From Fibrobacter sp. (GTDB lineage: Bacteria; Fibrobacterota; Fibrobacteria; Fibrobacterales; Fibrobacteraceae): 64,000 bases of DNA. The position numbers were made by a program, and so were the translations under genes. The stretch spans positions 1 through 64,000 of the forward strand of contig JAFZOV010000102.1 in NCBI GenBank assembly GCA_017550445.1. The letters are read 5' to 3'. This document shows, piece after piece, positions 62,601 through 64,000 of this stretch (positions are counted from its first letter, which is position 1; every line of letters starts with the position of its first letter). Below the pieces are notes generated by a model. That model saw only the letters and a list, made by a program, of their open reading frames with translations. It searched no databases and was not told the origin of the DNA.

Positions 62601-64000
62601 GTCGCCACGGAAGCTAAAGCGAAGGCCCTTTCTATAAGTGAAGTTAGCATGAGATTCAAAGCAGAAGTGCTGGTTACGACCCTGACCATTGGTAAAGACC
62701 GTAGCATCGTAAGCCTGAACGGCAGCCTTGCCAGCATCATCCTTCACCCAGCCGCCGGAAGCCCAGCGGGCAGCATTACCGGTACCATAACCGTTCGTCG
62801 TATTGGCAACGTTGACAGCCGTTTCGGTACCCTGCTTGTAGAAGGTCCAGCCTTCCGGGGCCACATCATTTGCCCAGCCGTCACCCATGACAGACCACTG
62901 CCAGCCATCGCCCTGCACCGCAAGGCCGGCCTTAGGCGGATTCGTCGAGGACCATTCACCACCACCAGCGAAGAGATGGTTACGGTTACAATCGATACCC
63001 TTGTTCCAACCGGGGCCATTGCAGAGGATATCGATTTCGGGAACACCCTCGGCCGCATTGATCTTTCTTAAAGAAGATTCCATGAACACGGGGCCTTCGG
63101 CCTTGCGCTTGTTATGGGCAGCAGGAACTGCGGCAGAAAGCATCTTGGTCGGATCAGCAAGAGAGTCGGATTCTCCTGGATAGAAGCCACCCTTGGCCGT
63201 GGCACCAGGGCTAGTGTAGTTGTCGGAATCGAATTCCCACTTGCCGTCTGCACTGCGGGTAAAGGGCATTTCCACGCAATAGGTCTCGTTGTACTGGGTA
63301 TTGCTCTGGAACATGGTATTAAAGGCTTCAGCACTGACAAAGCAGCCGCTAGCAGTATTGTAGGTCGGCTTTTTCGTGGTCGGGTCCAGCAAGTCGGCAA
63401 CGATACCCTGGGTTACGCCGACGCAAGGCGTAGGCTGACCGGCCGGGTAACTGAACGGAGCGTTTGTGGGGCAGCCGTTGTACAGGCCTTCTGCAGCCGG
63501 CATATCTTTATAATATGTAGTTGCACAGGTAAAGGCGCCATGCAGGCTGGCATCGGTATCGTAGATAATAGCAGCAAGGTCATAGGAGCAAGTACCTTTA
63601 ACGCCTCTAGGGAAAGTGTAATACCAGCCGTCATCACCATCGGCCAGCAACTGTTCTTCGTCGGGCACAAAGAACAAGGAATCACCCACGAAAAGCATAT
63701 TCAAGGGAATCGGAGTCACCACACCCGGTTCTTCCCAGTTGCCGTTCAGGCCGATCATATTTGTGCGGCCTTCGTCGGCAGAACTGTAGAACAGCACATT
63801 GTCCGGAATGGTGCCGCCCGTCCAGATATACCTGAACCATCCGCAATAGTCTTCGCCATCGACAGCTTCAAGCTTTTCACCCGTAACACCGCCATCCCAG
63901 CTGATCATGGGGTCGGCAGAAAGCCATTCCGTATAGTCAGGCGGAATCATCATGTACAGGAACTTGGCTCCCGGCGGAACATCGCCCGTCATCGTTTTTC
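59604..64000 (-). CDS. Fibro-slime domain surface protein, 5' part beyond the window
   Basis: This minus-strand frame is open to base 64000, so the signal peptide and N-terminus lie outside. At least 1464 residues are visible. The layout matches the downstream paralogue: an N-terminal part with FLYMMIPPDYTEWLSADPM and GTCSYDLAAIIYDTDASLH, a spacer, GPGWNKGIDC, the fibro-slime core (LRFSFRGDDDIWIFIDNKLAVDIGGTH, IDIFFCDRRTTMSNVRIKTN), then long shared beta-rich regions (NFYLPQITFIEKIPEAGE, RMAPVPLRAEVRTV). It ends KQESTSVWGVKRSPKPDKGYMKAASK. It differs from its neighbour by an insertion with Gly/Trp-rich sequence before the core. The two copies arose by tandem duplication (inference) and have separate terminators. 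Confidence 0.88.
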   Translation of the reverse strand, partial: KTMTGDVPPGAKFLYMMIPPDYTEWLSADPMISWDGGVTGEKLEAVDGEDYCGWFRYIWTGGTIPDNVLFYSSADEGRTNMIGLNGNWEEPGVVTPIPLNMLFVGDSLFFVPDEEQLLADGDDGWYYTFPRGVKGTCSYDLAAIIYDTDASLHGAFTCATTYYKDMPAAEGLYNGCPTNAPFSYPAGQPTPCVGVTQGIVADLLDPTTKKPTYNTASGCFVSAEAFNTMFQSNTQYNETYCVEMPFTRSADGKWEFDSDNYTSPGATAKGGFYPGESDSLADPTKMLSAAVPAAHNKRKAEGPVFMESSLRKINAAEGVPEIDILCNGPGWNKGIDCNRNHLFAGGGEWSSTNPPKAGLAVQGDGWQWSVMGDGWANDVAPEGWTFYKQGTETAVNVANTTNGYGTGNAARWASGGWVKDDAGKAAVQAYDATVFTNGQGRNQHFCFESHANFTYRKGLRFSFRGDDDIWIFIDNKLAVDIGGTHLAAPGYVDLDYFVGASGGFVVGNVYDIDIFFCDRRTTMSNVRIKTNMYIRQKTDIETVGKKNPANKDETIYDVCFTKSGDGSCAAAMSAGNSERWCGEKLVQAMNEGKITMSYTLVEGKKRDENIVAGFENVTTPGIYECGINLTNFGDPVLNKSALCMRKGGYYTLFVNIDNKSRKVMSFQTSGEMSVVYKNGSAMSINTETGDVTKLGDYTPKTIAMGGEIVPVYISNVAPRSGSDSLDIFPDDAVNQPYALAYDKLMKVYEKVVTPEGTDSLVRIASGATRYIGASGVDTVYVTVDMEDLTEPIQPFSISVGANADKALNINFYLPQITFIEKIPEAGEVAKSITGQQPEPDGSYEELWVGTQYEMYLAIVKPNLDKTYSPCLEECNGITIHKGAGTSPKIDFMPEQITFQNGYATVNVRSMVKYRWDTDPAIHSPATIVAEYNDFVQAIYNPVYFRDPPVPFPVLADVFDVHGSVPPMEYKIPAPYFDKNTEYLDGIGDSVAIYYDRAIHKDSLPTRLCLLWDTTSAEPHNPYAEGFSTIPKDSAITCNMLVPIDKSNIDCSKPDADGYCTKLITVGGLKLSSAVKTSGLGEVRSYADFEDKGKKVKQGFKGPLTDRMAPVPLRAEVRTVLKNDELTDLDSLVLILSEPVKFVTSSNKKTSLDFYLNSAVELSEDSRYVSALSGAQVVTSDNDPLPTVVSETGEGRVKFMYRRGKVSPHVGDYVRMGGDLTNVFWSDTTDLTLLGGDTLRSDADYHWNSPTAYNETLRLPSVWIPVIGDAEIDVNENKFASTANADSIWKATHQAVTVNGYRTNMTKAEILLAEGGRPGHLVKADMYALYNGLTEQEKLELQGDMDNMYFYYEVQYFTNLGGFVTRKSQKIYCNDDLNIQKNGQSFFGGAGTSCIDAGMDRNFFIGWNMRSENGRMAGTGAYIVKLKSFVKMGSLGKKAKQESTSVWGVKRSPKPDKGYMKAASK

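Overview
The window most likely comes from a Fibrobacter chromosome (phylum Fibrobacterota; cellulose-degrading, didermic gut bacteria). Four things point there: two tandem giant proteins with the fibro-slime domain, one protein of the Fibrobacter paralogous family known as TIGR02171, a secreted GH8 glucanase ending in a sorting-type domain, and many exported lipoproteins. No rRNA, tRNA, CRISPR array, integrase or insertion sequence was seen.

Layout. 1-477 is the 5' end of ileS (minus strand). 837-2228 is an MFS sugar porter. 2387-4627 is a secreted GH8 glucanase, followed by an acyltransferase. 6060-11211 is a four-gene minus-strand operon: an outer-membrane protein, a Gfo/Idh oxidoreductase, an SppA-like peptidase with an added N-terminal barrel-like domain, and a CNNM/CBS protein. 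11298-16571 holds a TIGR02171 lipoprotein and two CotH-kinase lipoproteins. 16700-35703 is a surface-glycan locus made of two converging operons. 35855-42440 has an LTD/CotH lipoprotein, an EamA transporter, a small four-helix-bundle gene and a lytic transglycosylase. 42532-45528 is mlaD-ptsH-ptsI. 45644-48893 is an M16-like lipoprotein, an unknown exported protein and TrmH. 49010-54111 is gluQ and a 1368-residue DUF4011/helicase/DUF3320 protein. 54197-64000 has a SPOR-domain protein and the two fibro-slime proteins.

The glycan locus is the functional centre. It encodes two TarI/ISPD-like cytidylyltransferases, a TagD-like cytidylyltransferase fused to an oxidoreductase, two tandem LicD (fukutin-like) transferases, two TagB/TagF-like polyol-phosphate transferases, a TagA-like GT26, a flippase, a polymerase-like protein, three other glycosyltransferases, two aminotransferases, an acyltransferase and a UDP-glucose dehydrogenase. 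This is the part list for a teichoic-acid-like phosphopolyol-decorated polysaccharide in a didermic bacterium.

The DUF4011 protein keeps its family fold along its whole length, but every helicase and nuclease motif I can align by eye is eroded, so it looks like a maintained pseudoenzyme. Intergenic spaces carry several families of degenerate heptanucleotide tandem repeats. One family is arranged as two inverted arms able to form a hairpin. Some copies supply stop codons, or a ribosome-binding site, to neighbouring genes.
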